The notes: a model not told the origin generated them from the letters alone. DNA of 60,220 bases from Nitrospirota bacterium (GCA_023475105.1 JAMCWJ010000077.1:1-60220); one strand, 5' to 3'. Counted from the first letter of the stretch, positions 46,770 through 56,425 are shown. Program-made: numbers and translations.

Positions 46770-48208
46770 TTGTCGATACCCGCTCTCGGATTTTCAAGAG
46801 GAACCGGCGGAAAAGGCCCCAAAGGAGAAAGCTGCCGGCGAACGGCATCTTCAAGCGCGCCCAAATTCTCCTGCGCTGACACGAGCGTATCGAAACGCGC
46901 AATCTCTGCGGCGGAATATTCCATTTTCGCTTCTTCAAGCGCGAGACGATCCGACTCCCCCATATCAAACCTGCGTTGAATTATCTGCAGACGGCTTCTT
47001 TCTGTCGATACGAGAGAATCGGCAACCTTCAGTTTCCTCACGACTTCGACATATGCCGCATCAGACCCGTCTATCTCTCCGATGATCTTCGCCTGCAGGG
47101 CTGCAAACCTGGATGCCGATTCTTTCCGGCGGGCCTTTGCCTCCCCGATAGGTCCCTTGTTCCTGTTGAATACAGGCAGTTCGACGGAAAATCCGAGCGA
47201 CCACTTGTTGTCTCCCTGGTCCCATTCATAACCCGGACCGAGATGAATGTCCGGGTACTGTTTTGCTATTTCAAGCCGCAAGGCCGATTGGGATGCCTCA
47301 TATTCAGAGATAGATGCCAGTATGTCGGGCCGCCCCAGTAACGCCGCGCGCCGGATATCTCTTACATCGATGGTCTCAGGGATTTTTTCGAAGGAATCGA
47401 AGAAGATGCGGATCCCGGTGAGTGCTTTTTCCGGTAGTCCAAGCGCGTTCGCCAAAGAGGCACGTGCTTCCGCCTTCTGCTTTTGCATTTCCGACAGCAG
47501 AAGACGCGTCTTATCGAGATCAAGCCGGGAGCGAGCCAATTCAAACAGGGAAGACTCCCCGACCGCCAGTCTCTGCTCGAAAATACCCGCTATCCTCTGC
47601 TGTATCGCAAGTTGGTCCTTTAAGAACTTCTCCCTGTCGGTGAAAGAGTAAAGAGTGAGAAGGCTTTTTCTAAGGCGACTCCGCACCCGCCACGTCGTCT
47701 CAGATATATTCAGCCGCGCGGCTTCAGAAAGATGCTTGGCCTTTTCGATGCGATAGCCTCGTTTTCCGGCAGTCTCCACGGGAATATCCAGCGACATGCC
47801 GGCAGTCCAGGGAGAAAGAGTTCCTCCTCCGGTGGCCGAATGATGCTGACCAAGAAGCGACATGGCGGGATTAGGACGGCCTCCTGCCGTGACGACTTCG
47901 GCCTCCGCAACGCCCCATCTGGCCCGGGCAATTTCCATGTCGGGGTGATAATACAATGCAGCGAGGGTGAGCATCACAAAATCCCATGAGCGAGGAGGCC
48001 AGGGCGATATGTCGTGCTTCAGGTTTTCCTCCAGGAACTCTCTGAGGCCGGCGGCGTCAAGCGTTCTTTTTTCAAAAGCAGAGCCCATTTCGGCAGGCGA
48101 AATGGTCTCAGGACGAAAGGTCGCGCACCCCGTGAGCAATGAAAATATCAGAAACAGCCCAAACAGCCTCATGAGCGCCGCGAACAATCCTCGCTGCTCA
48201 TGTCGCAT
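46766..48208 (-). CDS. TolC-like outer-membrane efflux lipoprotein
   Basis: 480 residues. Signal peptide with lipobox LLTGC, then two outer-membrane efflux repeats (about residues 75-280 and 290-460) rich in long coiled-coil helices, including GPGYEWDQGDNKWSLGFSVELPVFNRNKGPIGEAKARR, which is typical of CzcC/CusC-type channels. First gene of the metal efflux operon. The 243-base gap upstream contains the SHOCT promoter and no other gene. Confidence 0.9.
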   Translation of the reverse strand: MRHEQRGLFAALMRLFGLFLIFSLLTGCATFRPETISPAEMGSAFEKRTLDAAGLREFLEENLKHDISPWPPRSWDFVMLTLAALYYHPDMEIARARWGVAEAEVVTAGGRPNPAMSLLGQHHSATGGGTLSPWTAGMSLDIPVETAGKRGYRIEKAKHLSEAARLNISETTWRVRSRLRKSLLTLYSFTDREKFLKDQLAIQQRIAGIFEQRLAVGESSLFELARSRLDLDKTRLLLSEMQKQKAEARASLANALGLPEKALTGIRIFFDSFEKIPETIDVRDIRRAALLGRPDILASISEYEASQSALRLEIAKQYPDIHLGPGYEWDQGDNKWSLGFSVELPVFNRNKGPIGEAKARRKESASRFAALQAKIIGEIDGSDAAYVEVVRKLKVADSLVSTERSRLQIIQRRFDMGESDRLALEEAKMEYSAAEIARFDTLVSAQENLGALEDAVRRQLSPLGPFPPVPLENPRAGIDK

Positions 48209-48401
48209 CGCGCATCGTCCGTTTCCGGAGCGATGAGCGCTCCCTTATGGAGAGCCTCCCGGGAGGAGAGCAGGAAGGATGCATCACGGATGCGAAAACG
48301 CCTGAGCTCATATATCTCCTGTCATTCACATCAATGACCTTATAACATGGAAAACCTGTCGTTGCAAGTTTTCGATCAGGGATCACGCCGGCTCTCAGGG
48401 G

Positions 48402-48429
48402 TTGAAGAAAAAGCTACAGGTGCTACACT
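48402..48429 (+). promoter_or_regulatory. Promoter of the SHOCT-kinase pair
   Basis: TTGAAG, 16-base spacer and TGC-TACACT (extended -10). The start near 48436 gives a leader of about 16 bases that contains AAGGAGG. Confidence 0.5.
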
Positions 48430-48451
48430 GACGGTAAGGAGGTAACTGTCT

Positions 48452-48685
48452 ATGCACTGGCGGATTGTCGAGCGCGGAATGGAGTTTGGATGGCTGTTCA
48501 TCGCCGTCTTCGCGGTGCTGGTTGTCTTAGGAGTGATTCACCTGGCGAATATGATTTCCGGAGGCAGGAGGAGAACTCGCGAAGAGTCGCCGCTCCATAT
48601 TCTCAAGAGACGGTATGCGAAAGGTGAGATTTCTAGGGAAGAGTTTGAGAAGATGAAGGATGAACTGTCAAGAAAAATATGCTGA
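48452..48685 (+). CDS. SHOCT-domain small membrane protein
   Basis: 77 residues: one membrane helix (WLFIAVFAVLVVLGVIHLA), a basic linker and a C-terminal SHOCT motif (PLHILKRRYAKGEISREEFEKMKDEL). SHOCT domains are short helical hairpins at protein ends, perhaps for oligomerisation. Strong AAGGAGG site. The sensor kinase gene begins 12 bases downstream, so the two are co-expressed and may share a pathway. Confidence 0.88.
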   Translation: MHWRIVERGMEFGWLFIAVFAVLVVLGVIHLANMISGGRRRTREESPLHILKRRYAKGEISREEFEKMKDELSRKIC

Positions 48686-48697
48686 GGGAAGACAGCG

Positions 48698-49705
48698 GTG
48701 ACGGTACGAAGAAGATACGTTACCCTCGTCATCTGTCTCTTCTTTTTGCTGATCACCTATCTGCATTACTCGACCTTTCCAAGAATATACTCCTTTCACG
48801 ATATCTATAAGGAGTTTTACTATATACCGATATTTCTCGGGGCGCTTGCGTTCGGTCTGAAGGGCGCCCTCCTGATCTATGCGTCCATTTTTGTTTTCGA
48901 TCTCCCTTTTGTCATCGAGGGCTGGACGGGCGCTTTTGTGGCTGAAGCGGGCAGATTGCTGCATCTGGGACTGCAGGGTCTTTTCGCAATTTTTGCCGGA
49001 TATCTCTCAGACAGGGAAAGGAAAGCCAGAACGCACGCGGAAAAAGAGAGGTATCTTGCGAGAACCGGACAGGTCGCCACCGCCATCGTGCATGATCTGA
49101 AGAACCCCCTTATCTCAATCCTGGGATTTTCAAAACGCATCAAAGACAAAAAAGGCAACGTGGATGAGGCGATAGACATGGTACGGGATTCGGCCCTTAC
49201 TATGCAGAAGATCGTCCAGGACGTGCTGGATTTCGCCAAACCCCTGAATTTGACACTGAGGCGGGAGGACATAAGAGAAGTCATCGATAAGGCGTGCCGG
49301 CTTTGCGAGACGAAGGCAGAGGGAGCGGGAGTGGAGATAGTGAGGAGGGTTCCTGCTTCGCCGGTCTCTATCGAAATGGACAGCTTTCACCTCGAGAGGT
49401 CTCTGATGAACCTCGTGAGCAATGCGATCGAGGCATCCGGCAGGGGGCAGCGTGTGTCAGTCAGTGCGACACCCGGCAAATATAAATGTACGATAACGGT
49501 AGCGGATCAAGGATCCGGGATGGACGAAGAGACCCTTGAGAGCATATTTGTTCCATTCACCACGAAAAAGAAAGAAGGGACCGGCCTCGGGATGGCGATC
49601 GCAAAAAAAATCGTGGACGCGCACAAGGGGAAGATAGACATTGTTTCAAGGCCGGGGCAAGGAACCGAGGTCAGGATAGAATTACCTTACAGGGCCGGCA
49701 GATGA
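48698..49705 (+). CDS. Membrane-bound sensor histidine kinase
   Basis: 335 residues, GTG start with GAGGGA upstream. Three or four N-terminal membrane helices without a large periplasmic loop (signal perceived in or near the membrane), then HisKA with H-box IVHDLKNPLIS, N-box NLVSNAIEA, DQGSGMD and GTGLGMA. No response regulator gene is adjacent; the partner may be elsewhere. The SHOCT protein gene precedes it. Confidence 0.9.
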   Translation: MTVRRRYVTLVICLFFLLITYLHYSTFPRIYSFHDIYKEFYYIPIFLGALAFGLKGALLIYASIFVFDLPFVIEGWTGAFVAEAGRLLHLGLQGLFAIFAGYLSDRERKARTHAEKERYLARTGQVATAIVHDLKNPLISILGFSKRIKDKKGNVDEAIDMVRDSALTMQKIVQDVLDFAKPLNLTLRREDIREVIDKACRLCETKAEGAGVEIVRRVPASPVSIEMDSFHLERSLMNLVSNAIEASGRGQRVSVSATPGKYKCTITVADQGSGMDEETLESIFVPFTTKKKEGTGLGMAIAKKIVDAHKGKIDIVSRPGQGTEVRIELPYRAGR

Positions 49706-49829
49706 AGAAGACCGAACTGAAGGGGGAAAAGAGGAGCGGCCGCCCCGTGGTTCCGTCTGAGGCGCGCGGCAGCTCATCCTCCTGCGGCCGTTCTTCGCTC
49801 AAGCAGTTCCGATCTCCGGCAGGAGCGCT

Positions 49830-50531
49830 CTAGCGAGAAGTTTTCCCTGTGTAGTCGGTCAAGAGCTCTTTCAGCCTGTGGACGACAGGGGGGACGTGGG
49901 GCACCCTGTTCATGAAGATGTCGCGCGCAAAAATGTCCTTCTCTCCGTAAAAGGAGGCATTGTCGTCATCGTCGATCTGGAGCACCGCTCCCGACAGGGC
50001 GAGACCGGCGAACAAACCCCTGCTTCTCGAGTAGGAGTAGATCTCCGACTTGAGCTGCACGTCTGTTGCAGCCGAGGCTTCGCGTCCGACGGGACCGGCC
50101 GCGACGCTCGCGTCCACGCCGAGTGTGAACTTGCCCGTCAGCATGCGGTTAATGGTGCTTTCGTGCTTGAAGACCAGAATGATGTCGATCGATTCGACCC
50201 CGATCTGCCAGCCGATACTGCCGCCCGCTACCGTGATAAAGGAAGGGTTGCTCCATCTGCCTTCCTTGTCCCGCACGAGCAGAACGCCGGTGCCGTATCT
50301 ACCCCCCACTATGAAGCCGGCCTTTATCACGTTGGGAACGATAGCGATCCCGCTCGCGTTGCGGAGAAGGGCAGGCGGAATCGCCCTTTCGGGAATTGAA
50401 ACCATCGACCGCAACACGCCTATGCTGTCCTCGATCTTCGATATCCCTGCGCTTTCCGCACGCACAGGAGGCGTCACGGCGAAGGCAAAGACAAAAGTGA
50501 AAGCGACCGCCAAGGTCAGGTATGTTTTCAT
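49830..50531 (-). CDS. Exported SYLF-domain (Ysc84-like) lipid-binding protein
   Basis: 233 residues with a signal peptide (TYLTLAVAFTFVFAFAVTPPVRA) and a SYLF domain: IPPALLRNASGIAIVPNVIKAGFIVGGRYGTGVLLVR, SIGWQIGVESIDIILVF, and the final SGAVLQID. The SYLF domain binds phosphoinositides in eukaryotes; bacterial members are periplasmic with unknown role. The start is ATG 50531, eight bases after GGAGG; a GTG three codons earlier overlaps the ribosome site. Confidence 0.88.
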   Translation of the reverse strand: MKTYLTLAVAFTFVFAFAVTPPVRAESAGISKIEDSIGVLRSMVSIPERAIPPALLRNASGIAIVPNVIKAGFIVGGRYGTGVLLVRDKEGRWSNPSFITVAGGSIGWQIGVESIDIILVFKHESTINRMLTGKFTLGVDASVAAGPVGREASAATDVQLKSEIYSYSRSRGLFAGLALSGAVLQIDDDDNASFYGEKDIFARDIFMNRVPHVPPVVHRLKELLTDYTGKTSR

Positions 50532-50617
50532 TTTTTTCACCTCCCTCGGGCAGCGCCCCCGGAAGAAACCGTCACTGCAGTTTTTCCCCGGCCTGCTGTC
50601 CGTACTATTACTTCACT

Positions 50618-51298
50618 CTAACATACCGCACGTGATCTTTCCAACAGGGTGGCGCTTCCCGAATCCGCCATCAATTGCCGGGACAGCAGGGTGATGCCGC
50701 TTTCATTCTTCAGTTCTTCAAAGCCGAGCCTTTTCCAAAAAGAAAGGGACCCGTGATTGTCCGCTCTCACCCTCACGACGACCCTCTTTACAGGGAGGCG
50801 CTGCAGGACGTTTTCCGAGAGGAGGAAAAAGGCCCTGCTGCCGTATCCGAGCCTTCTGCGGCGGGCGGCAAAAATCACAAGGGTAGCCTCGACAGAGTCT
50901 CCGGGTTCTATCCGGCAAAGTCCGATGAACCCTACGCAGCCGGAGGCTGTCTTGATGACATACGGGGCTGCATACGTCCTCCTCAGCCACCACCAGAGGT
51001 GGAGCCACGATGTCGCGAACGGCCTGCTCAGGCCGTCCGCCTCAAGGAGCCCCGCATTTCCCAATTCCTTATGCAACGTGGGGCCGTCGGAAAGCCTCAG
51101 CGCCCTCAATGCGAAGGGATGCTTTCCGATATGCCGGGGAATTCTGAACCAGAAGAACCTGCATGAGGGATTTCTGCTGAAGGCAGTCTCATCAGAGAGG
51201 CTGCAAGAGGCGCTTGTGGCGCTCTTTCGTTCTGCCTTCCACCTCTGTGCGAGAATCTCAAGGAGACGTTTGATTCCCGCGCCCGTTTCCGAGGGCAT
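50618..51298 (-). CDS. GNAT-family N-acetyltransferase
   Basis: 226 residues. The second half has a GNAT core: GFIGLCRIEPGDSVEATLVIFAARRRRLGYGSRAF (acetyl-CoA-binding R/Q-x-x-G-x-G/A) and VRVRADNHGSLSFWKRLGFEEL. The first 90 residues are not family-specific and may contain an alternative start. It overlaps the rhomboid stop by a base or two. The substrate is unknown. Confidence 0.8.
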   Translation of the reverse strand: MPSETGAGIKRLLEILAQRWKAERKSATSASCSLSDETAFSRNPSCRFFWFRIPRHIGKHPFALRALRLSDGPTLHKELGNAGLLEADGLSRPFATSWLHLWWWLRRTYAAPYVIKTASGCVGFIGLCRIEPGDSVEATLVIFAARRRRLGYGSRAFFLLSENVLQRLPVKRVVVRVRADNHGSLSFWKRLGFEELKNESGITLLSRQLMADSGSATLLERSRAVC

Positions 51299-51963
51299 TA
51301 TCTTCTCAACCCTCGCGCATTCAGACGCTTACGGGATTCGAATAATTTGGCCGTCAACGCCCCGAATACCAGCCCCCCGACATGGGCCATGTAGGCGATG
51401 CCTCCGCCGGACTGTCTTTGCGTGAGGGCGCCTATCCCGCTGAAGAGCTGGATAAGAAACCAGAACCCTACGAGGATGACAGCGGGGATCATTGTTATCG
51501 TCACGAACCATCCCAGGAACACGAGTGTGCGGATCCTGTCTCTGGGGAAGGTGATGAGAAAAGCGCCCATCACCGCGGCGATCGCCCCGCTTGCTCCGAG
51601 GTTCGGGATATTCGAGGATGGGTTCATTCCTATCTGGGCAAGAGAGGCCGCCAGACCTCCCAGGAGATAAAAGGCGAGGTAACGGCCCCTCCCCATCACA
51701 TCTTCTATCTCAGGGCCGAAGGCCCAGAGGTACACCATGTTGCCGATGATATGAAACCAGCCGCCGTGCATGAACATCGCGGTGAGCAGCGTGAGGAGAC
51801 GCTTGCCTGCGGCGATTTCAGAAGGGACATAGGCCCATTCTATGACAAAGGTATCGTCCATGGTGAGCTCGAAGAAGAAGACTACTGCATTCACTGCGAT
51901 TGTGACCGCGGTAACGATCGGAAAATTGAGCGGTCTTCTGTCGGTGTCGCTTAAGGGGATCAT
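51298..51963 (-). CDS. Rhomboid family intramembrane serine protease
   Basis: 221 residues, six membrane helices. Motifs: HGGWFHIIGNMVYLWAFG (helix 2, His and Asn), catalytic Ser in GASGAIAAVMG, and catalytic His in YMAHVGGLVFGAL. It cleaves membrane helices of unknown targets. No ribosome site is seen at ATG 51963. Translationally coupled to the acetyltransferase gene. Confidence 0.92.
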   Translation of the reverse strand: MIPLSDTDRRPLNFPIVTAVTIAVNAVVFFFELTMDDTFVIEWAYVPSEIAAGKRLLTLLTAMFMHGGWFHIIGNMVYLWAFGPEIEDVMGRGRYLAFYLLGGLAASLAQIGMNPSSNIPNLGASGAIAAVMGAFLITFPRDRIRTLVFLGWFVTITMIPAVILVGFWFLIQLFSGIGALTQRQSGGGIAYMAHVGGLVFGALTAKLFESRKRLNARGLRR

Positions 51964-52144
51964 GTATTCTCATGGTATCACAAAATGAATGGATTTCCCA
52001 CGAGGGGCTGAGGGACGACGATGGGGTCGGGCGCAGCCGTTTCATATCCGGCTTCGCCGTCGCGCGGCGTTATCCGGAGGGATCGGGAACCCGCGCAGAC
52101 CCGGGACGATTTTGACTTTAAGGAGAATCGAGGTAGTATAAGGA

Positions 52145-52954
52145 ATGTTCGTGGTAAGCGTCGATAACCTTGGAGAAGACAGGGAAAGCCTTGCCCCTGC
52201 ACTGTCCCGGGCGCTGGGGATAACCGTGTATGATGCCCTTGCGCGTCTCCGTGTTCCGGGGAAAGGTCCTCTGATCATAACGGCGTACGCTCGGGAAGGC
52301 ATTGCACAGGACAGGGCCGGAAAACTTGCCGAAGCAGGTTTCCTTGCTCTCGTCCTCGGACAGGAAGAGGTCGAAACTGAAGGGAGCAGGACCATTGTCC
52401 GCACCTTTTCCTTCGGAGATACAGGCCTCGAGATCGGGTCGAGAGCAGGAGAAAATATGCGGGTAGAGTATTCCCGCGTCGACACAATCATCTCCGGAGC
52501 CAGGATCGCGACGCACGGGGAAGCAGAGACCGTGAAAGGCAGGAAGTTTGCTCCCGGCCGAGCCGTTCTGTCGGGCGGCCTTATCTTCACCAAGTCGGCA
52601 AAGACCACCCTGCAGCGCACGACGGAACAGCGCGAAGGATTTATCCACCTGTATACGGAAGGCCGGCGCCCCTTCGTCCTTTCCGAGTCCGGGCTGCTTT
52701 ACGATTCCCTTGGTGCGCTGCTCCTGCCCACGCGTGCCGCGAACTTCGGTTCCGTACTTGCGGAACTAAGGAGGCGATGTCCGGGTGCGCGTTATGACGA
52801 CCGTCTTCTGAGCAAGGCAGGCCAAGTCCGGCTCCTCGGTCCGATGTTCGATCCGGAGAGGTATCTGGACCTCGCGATCTCGCTCCTGGTCCGTTCGCTT
52901 CGTTCGTATAACGCGAAGGACAGAGGGACCGGGCGGCAGGGACTGCACACGTGA
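52145..52954 (+). CDS. Conserved-looking protein of unknown function, 269 residues
   Basis: A mixed alpha/beta soluble protein without membrane helices or signal. The N-terminal part (MFVVSVDNLGEDRESLAPALSRALGITVYDALARLRVPGKGPLII) looks like a small ferredoxin-like fold as in L7/L12 C-terminal-like domains. The second part (IIS-GARIATHGEAE...SGGLIFTKS) is beta-rich. Codon usage and length support a real gene. TTGACT-N16-TAGTAT ends five bases before ATG, so the message may be leaderless. No family is recognised. Confidence 0.6.
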   Translation: MFVVSVDNLGEDRESLAPALSRALGITVYDALARLRVPGKGPLIITAYAREGIAQDRAGKLAEAGFLALVLGQEEVETEGSRTIVRTFSFGDTGLEIGSRAGENMRVEYSRVDTIISGARIATHGEAETVKGRKFAPGRAVLSGGLIFTKSAKTTLQRTTEQREGFIHLYTEGRRPFVLSESGLLYDSLGALLLPTRAANFGSVLAELRRRCPGARYDDRLLSKAGQVRLLGPMFDPERYLDLAISLLVRSLRSYNAKDRGTGRQGLHT

Positions 52955-53008
52955 TGTGAGATGAGTGCCGCGCACCCGGTGTTTTGCTCAAAAGTGTACA
53001 ATAGAAAA

Positions 53009-53194
53009 ATGGAGAAAAAAGCGCTGCAGAAGAACCCGTGTCCCGATTGCACCTTTTGCCAGTACTGCTGCGATTCGCGCTGCGCCATCTGCCGTTCGCC
53101 CCGCAGCCGGAAAAAGAAGGGCGGGCAAAAAATGCAAAGCACACAAACCGCTTTTCCTCAAATTCTGACCATGCAGGAAGGAAAAGAACGTTGA
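53009..53194 (+). CDS. Small Cys-rich protein coupled to greB
   Basis: 61 residues: MEKKALQKNPCPDCTFCQYCCDSRCAICR, then a basic tail. Seven cysteines lie within 19 residues, suggesting a zinc or iron-sulfur site. Its TGA overlaps the greB ATG (TGATG), which supports translation. TACAAT ends 6 bases before ATG without a ribosome site, so the transcript may be leaderless. Confidence 0.65.
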   Translation: MEKKALQKNPCPDCTFCQYCCDSRCAICRSPRSRKKKGGQKMQSTQTAFPQILTMQEGKER

Positions 53195-53703
53195 TGAGTA
53201 AGCCCCTTGTCTCACCGTATATCACCCCCGAAGGACACGAGAGGCTGCGCGAGGAACTGTCGTATCTCTGGAAGGTGAAACGGCCCCGGGTCACCCAGGC
53301 CGTGGCCGAAGCGGCTGCCATGGGCGACCGGTCGGAGAACGCCGAATATCTCTACGGCAAAAAGCAGCTGCGGCAGATCGATTCCCGCATCCATTTCCTC
53401 TCGAAGAGGCTGAAAGAACAGATCGTCGTGGACAGGACGCCGGGCGATACCTCGAAAATATTCTTCGGGGCCTGGGTGGAACTCGAAGACGGCGAGGGCA
53501 ACATGCAGCGGTACCGGATCGTCGGTCCCGATGAATTCGATCCGGGGAAAGGATATATAAGCATCGATTCTCCCATGGCGAAGGCCCTGTTGGGCAGGAC
53601 CGAGGGAGATGAAGTCGTCGTGAGGAAACCCGGCGGCGCTGCAACGTTTGTGGTGACGGTAATCCGTTACGGCAGTTCGGAAGTCCCGGGCGACGAGGAG
53701 TAA
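53194..53703 (+). CDS. greB: Transcription elongation factor GreA/GreB family (GreB-like)
   Basis: 169 residues. N-terminal coiled coil with the acidic tip GDRSENAEYLYGKKQLR (D and E position Mg2+ in the RNA polymerase secondary channel), then the FKBP-like domain (IVGPDEFDPGKGYISIDSPMAKALLGRTEGDEV). Rescues backtracked polymerase by RNA cleavage. YITPEGHERLREEL matches GreB more than GreA. Start at 53194 overlaps the Cys-rich gene stop. Confidence 0.92.
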   Translation: MSKPLVSPYITPEGHERLREELSYLWKVKRPRVTQAVAEAAAMGDRSENAEYLYGKKQLRQIDSRIHFLSKRLKEQIVVDRTPGDTSKIFFGAWVELEDGEGNMQRYRIVGPDEFDPGKGYISIDSPMAKALLGRTEGDEVVVRKPGGAATFVVTVIRYGSSEVPGDEE

Positions 53704-53911
53704 GCTGTGAGGCAAAAGGTCAGAGCGTCTTTTCATAAGACAGATACCGACATAATTTTCAGACATGCGCTGACGCGCCGTATTTTCTTAATATCCTAGA
53801 ATAACGTGAGGCGGCGAGCCTCTCCCCATTTCTCTTCACGAGAGATTGGAGGACCGGGAAAAAGCGGGAGAGCATATGTGAATTAATGCAAGCTGCCGAA
53901 AAGGGAGGAGT

Positions 53912-54517
53912 ATGAGTGGACAAAAGAGAGGGCCGGAGATTCCGTACAAGAGAGAGAACAGAGATCTGTCCGGAGAGGCATGGTATGCAGGTCTGAATTC
54001 TCCGTTGGAGGACGATGCCAGGGCTACCTGCACGCTTTTCATGTCGTATCTCGGCGTCGGGCCAAGATCAAGAGGCGTCGAATATATTCTCTCCGCGCTT
54101 GAAGGACCGGGAAACAACCATGAGAAGGCGGGATGTCTCGGTCAAGTGATGGAATATCTAGCGAACGACCCGTCCGAGTACTATCGCAGGCTTCGGCCGA
54201 GGGACATCGACTATACAAGCGAGCATGGCTTTGACCATCGTGCTGACGACTTTTATGAAGCCCTCGGCATTGACCAGAAAGGGCAGATGGAGGTCATGGG
54301 TATCGTGCTCGAAATCAGCAATGGGATACTGAAATCCATCGCGGGCAGCGGCCGTTTGACCGCCTCCCAAAGCGGCCTTGTTTTCGAAAAGATACTTGAC
54401 CTGCATTCGGAAAGCGACAAGAAAGTTATTGCTGCTGCGATCTACAATTTTCTTACAATCCCGCAGCCAAAGCCGAAGATGTTCGGTCCGGTCAAATTGC
54501 CGCCGTCTTCCTATTAG
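53912..54517 (+). CDS. Protein of unknown function, 201 residues
   Basis: Soluble, helix-rich protein without membrane segments (LNSPLEDDARATCTLFMSYLGVGPRSRGVEYILSALEG...). Good ribosome site AGGGAGGAG before ATG. The end is proline-rich (PQPKPKMFGPVKLPPSSY). No family recognised. The 208-base upstream gap has a possible TAGAAT box near 53810 but no convincing -35. Confidence 0.6.
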   Translation: MSGQKRGPEIPYKRENRDLSGEAWYAGLNSPLEDDARATCTLFMSYLGVGPRSRGVEYILSALEGPGNNHEKAGCLGQVMEYLANDPSEYYRRLRPRDIDYTSEHGFDHRADDFYEALGIDQKGQMEVMGIVLEISNGILKSIAGSGRLTASQSGLVFEKILDLHSESDKKVIAAAIYNFLTIPQPKPKMFGPVKLPPSSY

Positions 54518-54991
54518 AACCAGTGGGGAACTCTTTGTGACAGCGCCGGCCGGCTATCGAGCCTTCGTGGTGCGATAATGCAGGCCGCCTTCCGGAAATA
54601 TACACAGTGCCGTCTCAAGAACGATCAGCCTGCCCCGCAAAACGTTCGTCGGCCAAGTCGAGAATGTCCAGGGGCCCGCTTGCAAACCCTGGCGCAAGGG
54701 AACAGTCCCGAACGTTATTACGGCACCGGCCATTGACAGGGAGGAGGAAAGCTGATAAAAGGAAATTAAAAAGCAAGGGCTCGAAGCAAATTGAGATTGC
54801 TTTTCTGTCCGCGGTGTGGTAAAGATTACAAGGCAGCCCGGAGGCACGGCAACCGCCGGTAAGATGCGTATCAGGATATTCAGCCCGAGGTGTCCCCCGG
54901 CGCATTCTTTTTTGCGGTCGGCAGCCGCTATGAGGTCCGGAAATATGAAAGGCGTATAAGGGAGAGAACCGACACTAAGGAGGGAAACGCC
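54518..54991. other. Intergenic stretch upstream of fbaB
   Basis: About 470 bases with no credible gene. It contains a short zinc-ribbon-like reading FCPRCGKDYK near 54803-54832 in a frame without a good start, and the leader of fbaB with AAGGAGGG. Possibly the remnant of a small zinc-ribbon gene. Confidence 0.3.
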
Positions 54992-56044
54992 ATGATCGAC
55001 AGAATTCGGAATTTGTTAGGGGAAGATGCGTCATCGCTGCTGGAACATTCCTGTACCGGGATCGCAAAGGACATGCTGCATCTCCCGGGTCCGGACTTTA
55101 TCGAGCGCGTGCTCGTGCCGACTGACCGCCACATCGCGACGATACGAAACCTGAGGTGGATGTATCAGACCGGAAGACTTGCGGGCACGGGATATCTCTC
55201 GATCCTGCCGGTCGATCAGGGGATCGAGCATTCAGGGGCTTCGGCCTTTTCCCCGAACCCCGAATATTTCGATCCGGAAAGAATAGTCGACCTCGCCGTC
55301 GAAGGCGGGTGTAATGCTGTCGCCTCCACCGTCGGCGTATTGGGCGCCGTGGCGAGGAAATACGCTCACCGCATCCCCTTTATCGTAAAACTCAACCACA
55401 ACGAACTTCTTTCGTACCCCAACTCGTATGACCAGGTCGTCTTTGCGAGCGTCGAGCGGGTATTCGATATGGGTGCGGTAGGAGTCGGGGCTACGATCTA
55501 TTTCGGATCACAGGAGTCGCGGCGGCAGCTCGTCGAGATCGCGGAGATGTTCGAGCGGGCCCACGAACTCGGTATGTTCACGGTGCTCTGGTGTTATGTC
55601 CGCAACCCGGAATTCAAAAAGGACAAGGATTATGAGCTCGCTGCGGACCTCACCGGCCAGGCCAATCATCTCGGCGCCACGATACAGGCCGATATCGTTA
55701 AGCAGAAACAACCGGAATGTAACGGAGGGTACAACGCAATCAAGTTCGGCAAGACCGACAAGAGGGTCTATACGGAACTCGCCCCTGAGCACCCCATCGA
55801 ATGGACGCGGTGGCAGGTGGTCAACTGCTACATGGGCCGGGCGGGGCTGATCAACTCCGGCGGCGCTTCGGCCGGGAAGGACGACCTTGCCCAGGCGGTG
55901 CGGACTGCGGTGATCAACAAGCGGGCCGGAGGCACAGGACTCATCACCGGCAGAAAATCTTTCCAGAGGCCGATGAAGGACGGCATCGAGTTGCTCCGCG
56001 CAGTCCAGGACGTCTATCTCTGTAAGGAAGTAACGATAGCGTAA
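54992..56044 (+). CDS. fbaB: Class I fructose-bisphosphate aldolase (DhnA/FbaB type)
   Basis: 350 residues, the length of E. coli FbaB, and alike in most landmarks: [66 protein letters not shown] and [14 protein letters not shown]. It makes or cleaves fructose-1,6-bisphosphate, and in autotrophs and archaea the type is often gluconeogenic. ATG 54992 follows AAGGAGGG. It appears to be transcribed alone. Confidence 0.95.
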   Translation: MIDRIRNLLGEDASSLLEHSCTGIAKDMLHLPGPDFIERVLVPTDRHIATIRNLRWMYQTGRLAGTGYLSILPVDQGIEHSGASAFSPNPEYFDPERIVDLAVEGGCNAVASTVGVLGAVARKYAHRIPFIVKLNHNELLSYPNSYDQVVFASVERVFDMGAVGVGATIYFGSQESRRQLVEIAEMFERAHELGMFTVLWCYVRNPEFKKDKDYELAADLTGQANHLGATIQADIVKQKQPECNGGYNAIKFGKTDKRVYTELAPEHPIEWTRWQVVNCYMGRAGLINSGGASAGKDDLAQAVRTAVINKRAGGTGLITGRKSFQRPMKDGIELLRAVQDVYLCKEVTIA

Positions 56045-56078
56045 AGATCCGGAGGAGTGGGAGCGGGGTACAAGTCGA

Positions 56079-56381
56079 TTACCCGGCGCGGGGCCTTTGG
56101 CGTTTTCGCCTGTCGAGGATATCCGCGAGAAAGGGAAGGAGCAGAGCCCCCCCAGGCAGCAGGAATATTATCAGGACAGGCACATAGCAGGACAAATGCC
56201 TCAGCCCGCTTTTCAACTCGTCCCTCTCATTCCGCGTCCACCGTGCGCCGGTGTTCCTCTGCTTCATCAGTAGGTGCATGAACCCGTTGAGGAACCCGGC
56301 TTCCCGGTATATGAGTTCCCTGTTCCTGCGAATGAAGACCCTGAGAAGGAAACGCACCGCCTCTTTCAAGGGGGAGATCAT
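56079..56381 (-). CDS. Small membrane protein of unknown function
   Basis: 100 residues: basic amphipathic first half (RFLLRVFIRRNRELIYREAGF, DELKSGLRHL) then a membrane helix with YVPVLIIFLLPGGALLLPFLADILDRRK. The P-G-G-x-x-L-L-P pattern recalls the LETM1 membrane segment, but the protein is much shorter. AAGGA before ATG and a promoter at 56426-56454 support expression. Confidence 0.55.
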   Translation of the reverse strand: MISPLKEAVRFLLRVFIRRNRELIYREAGFLNGFMHLLMKQRNTGARWTRNERDELKSGLRHLSCYVPVLIIFLLPGGALLLPFLADILDRRKRQRPRAG

Positions 56382-56425
56382 TCCTTCACCGTCCTTTTCT
56401 TCTGCGTCATTTTCTTCATAGTCCG

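Noticed and set aside
54786..54862. Zinc-ribbon-like reading FCPRCGKDYK
   Set aside because: Only 23 codons from a TTG; a frameshift would be needed to join it to a longer upstream frame.
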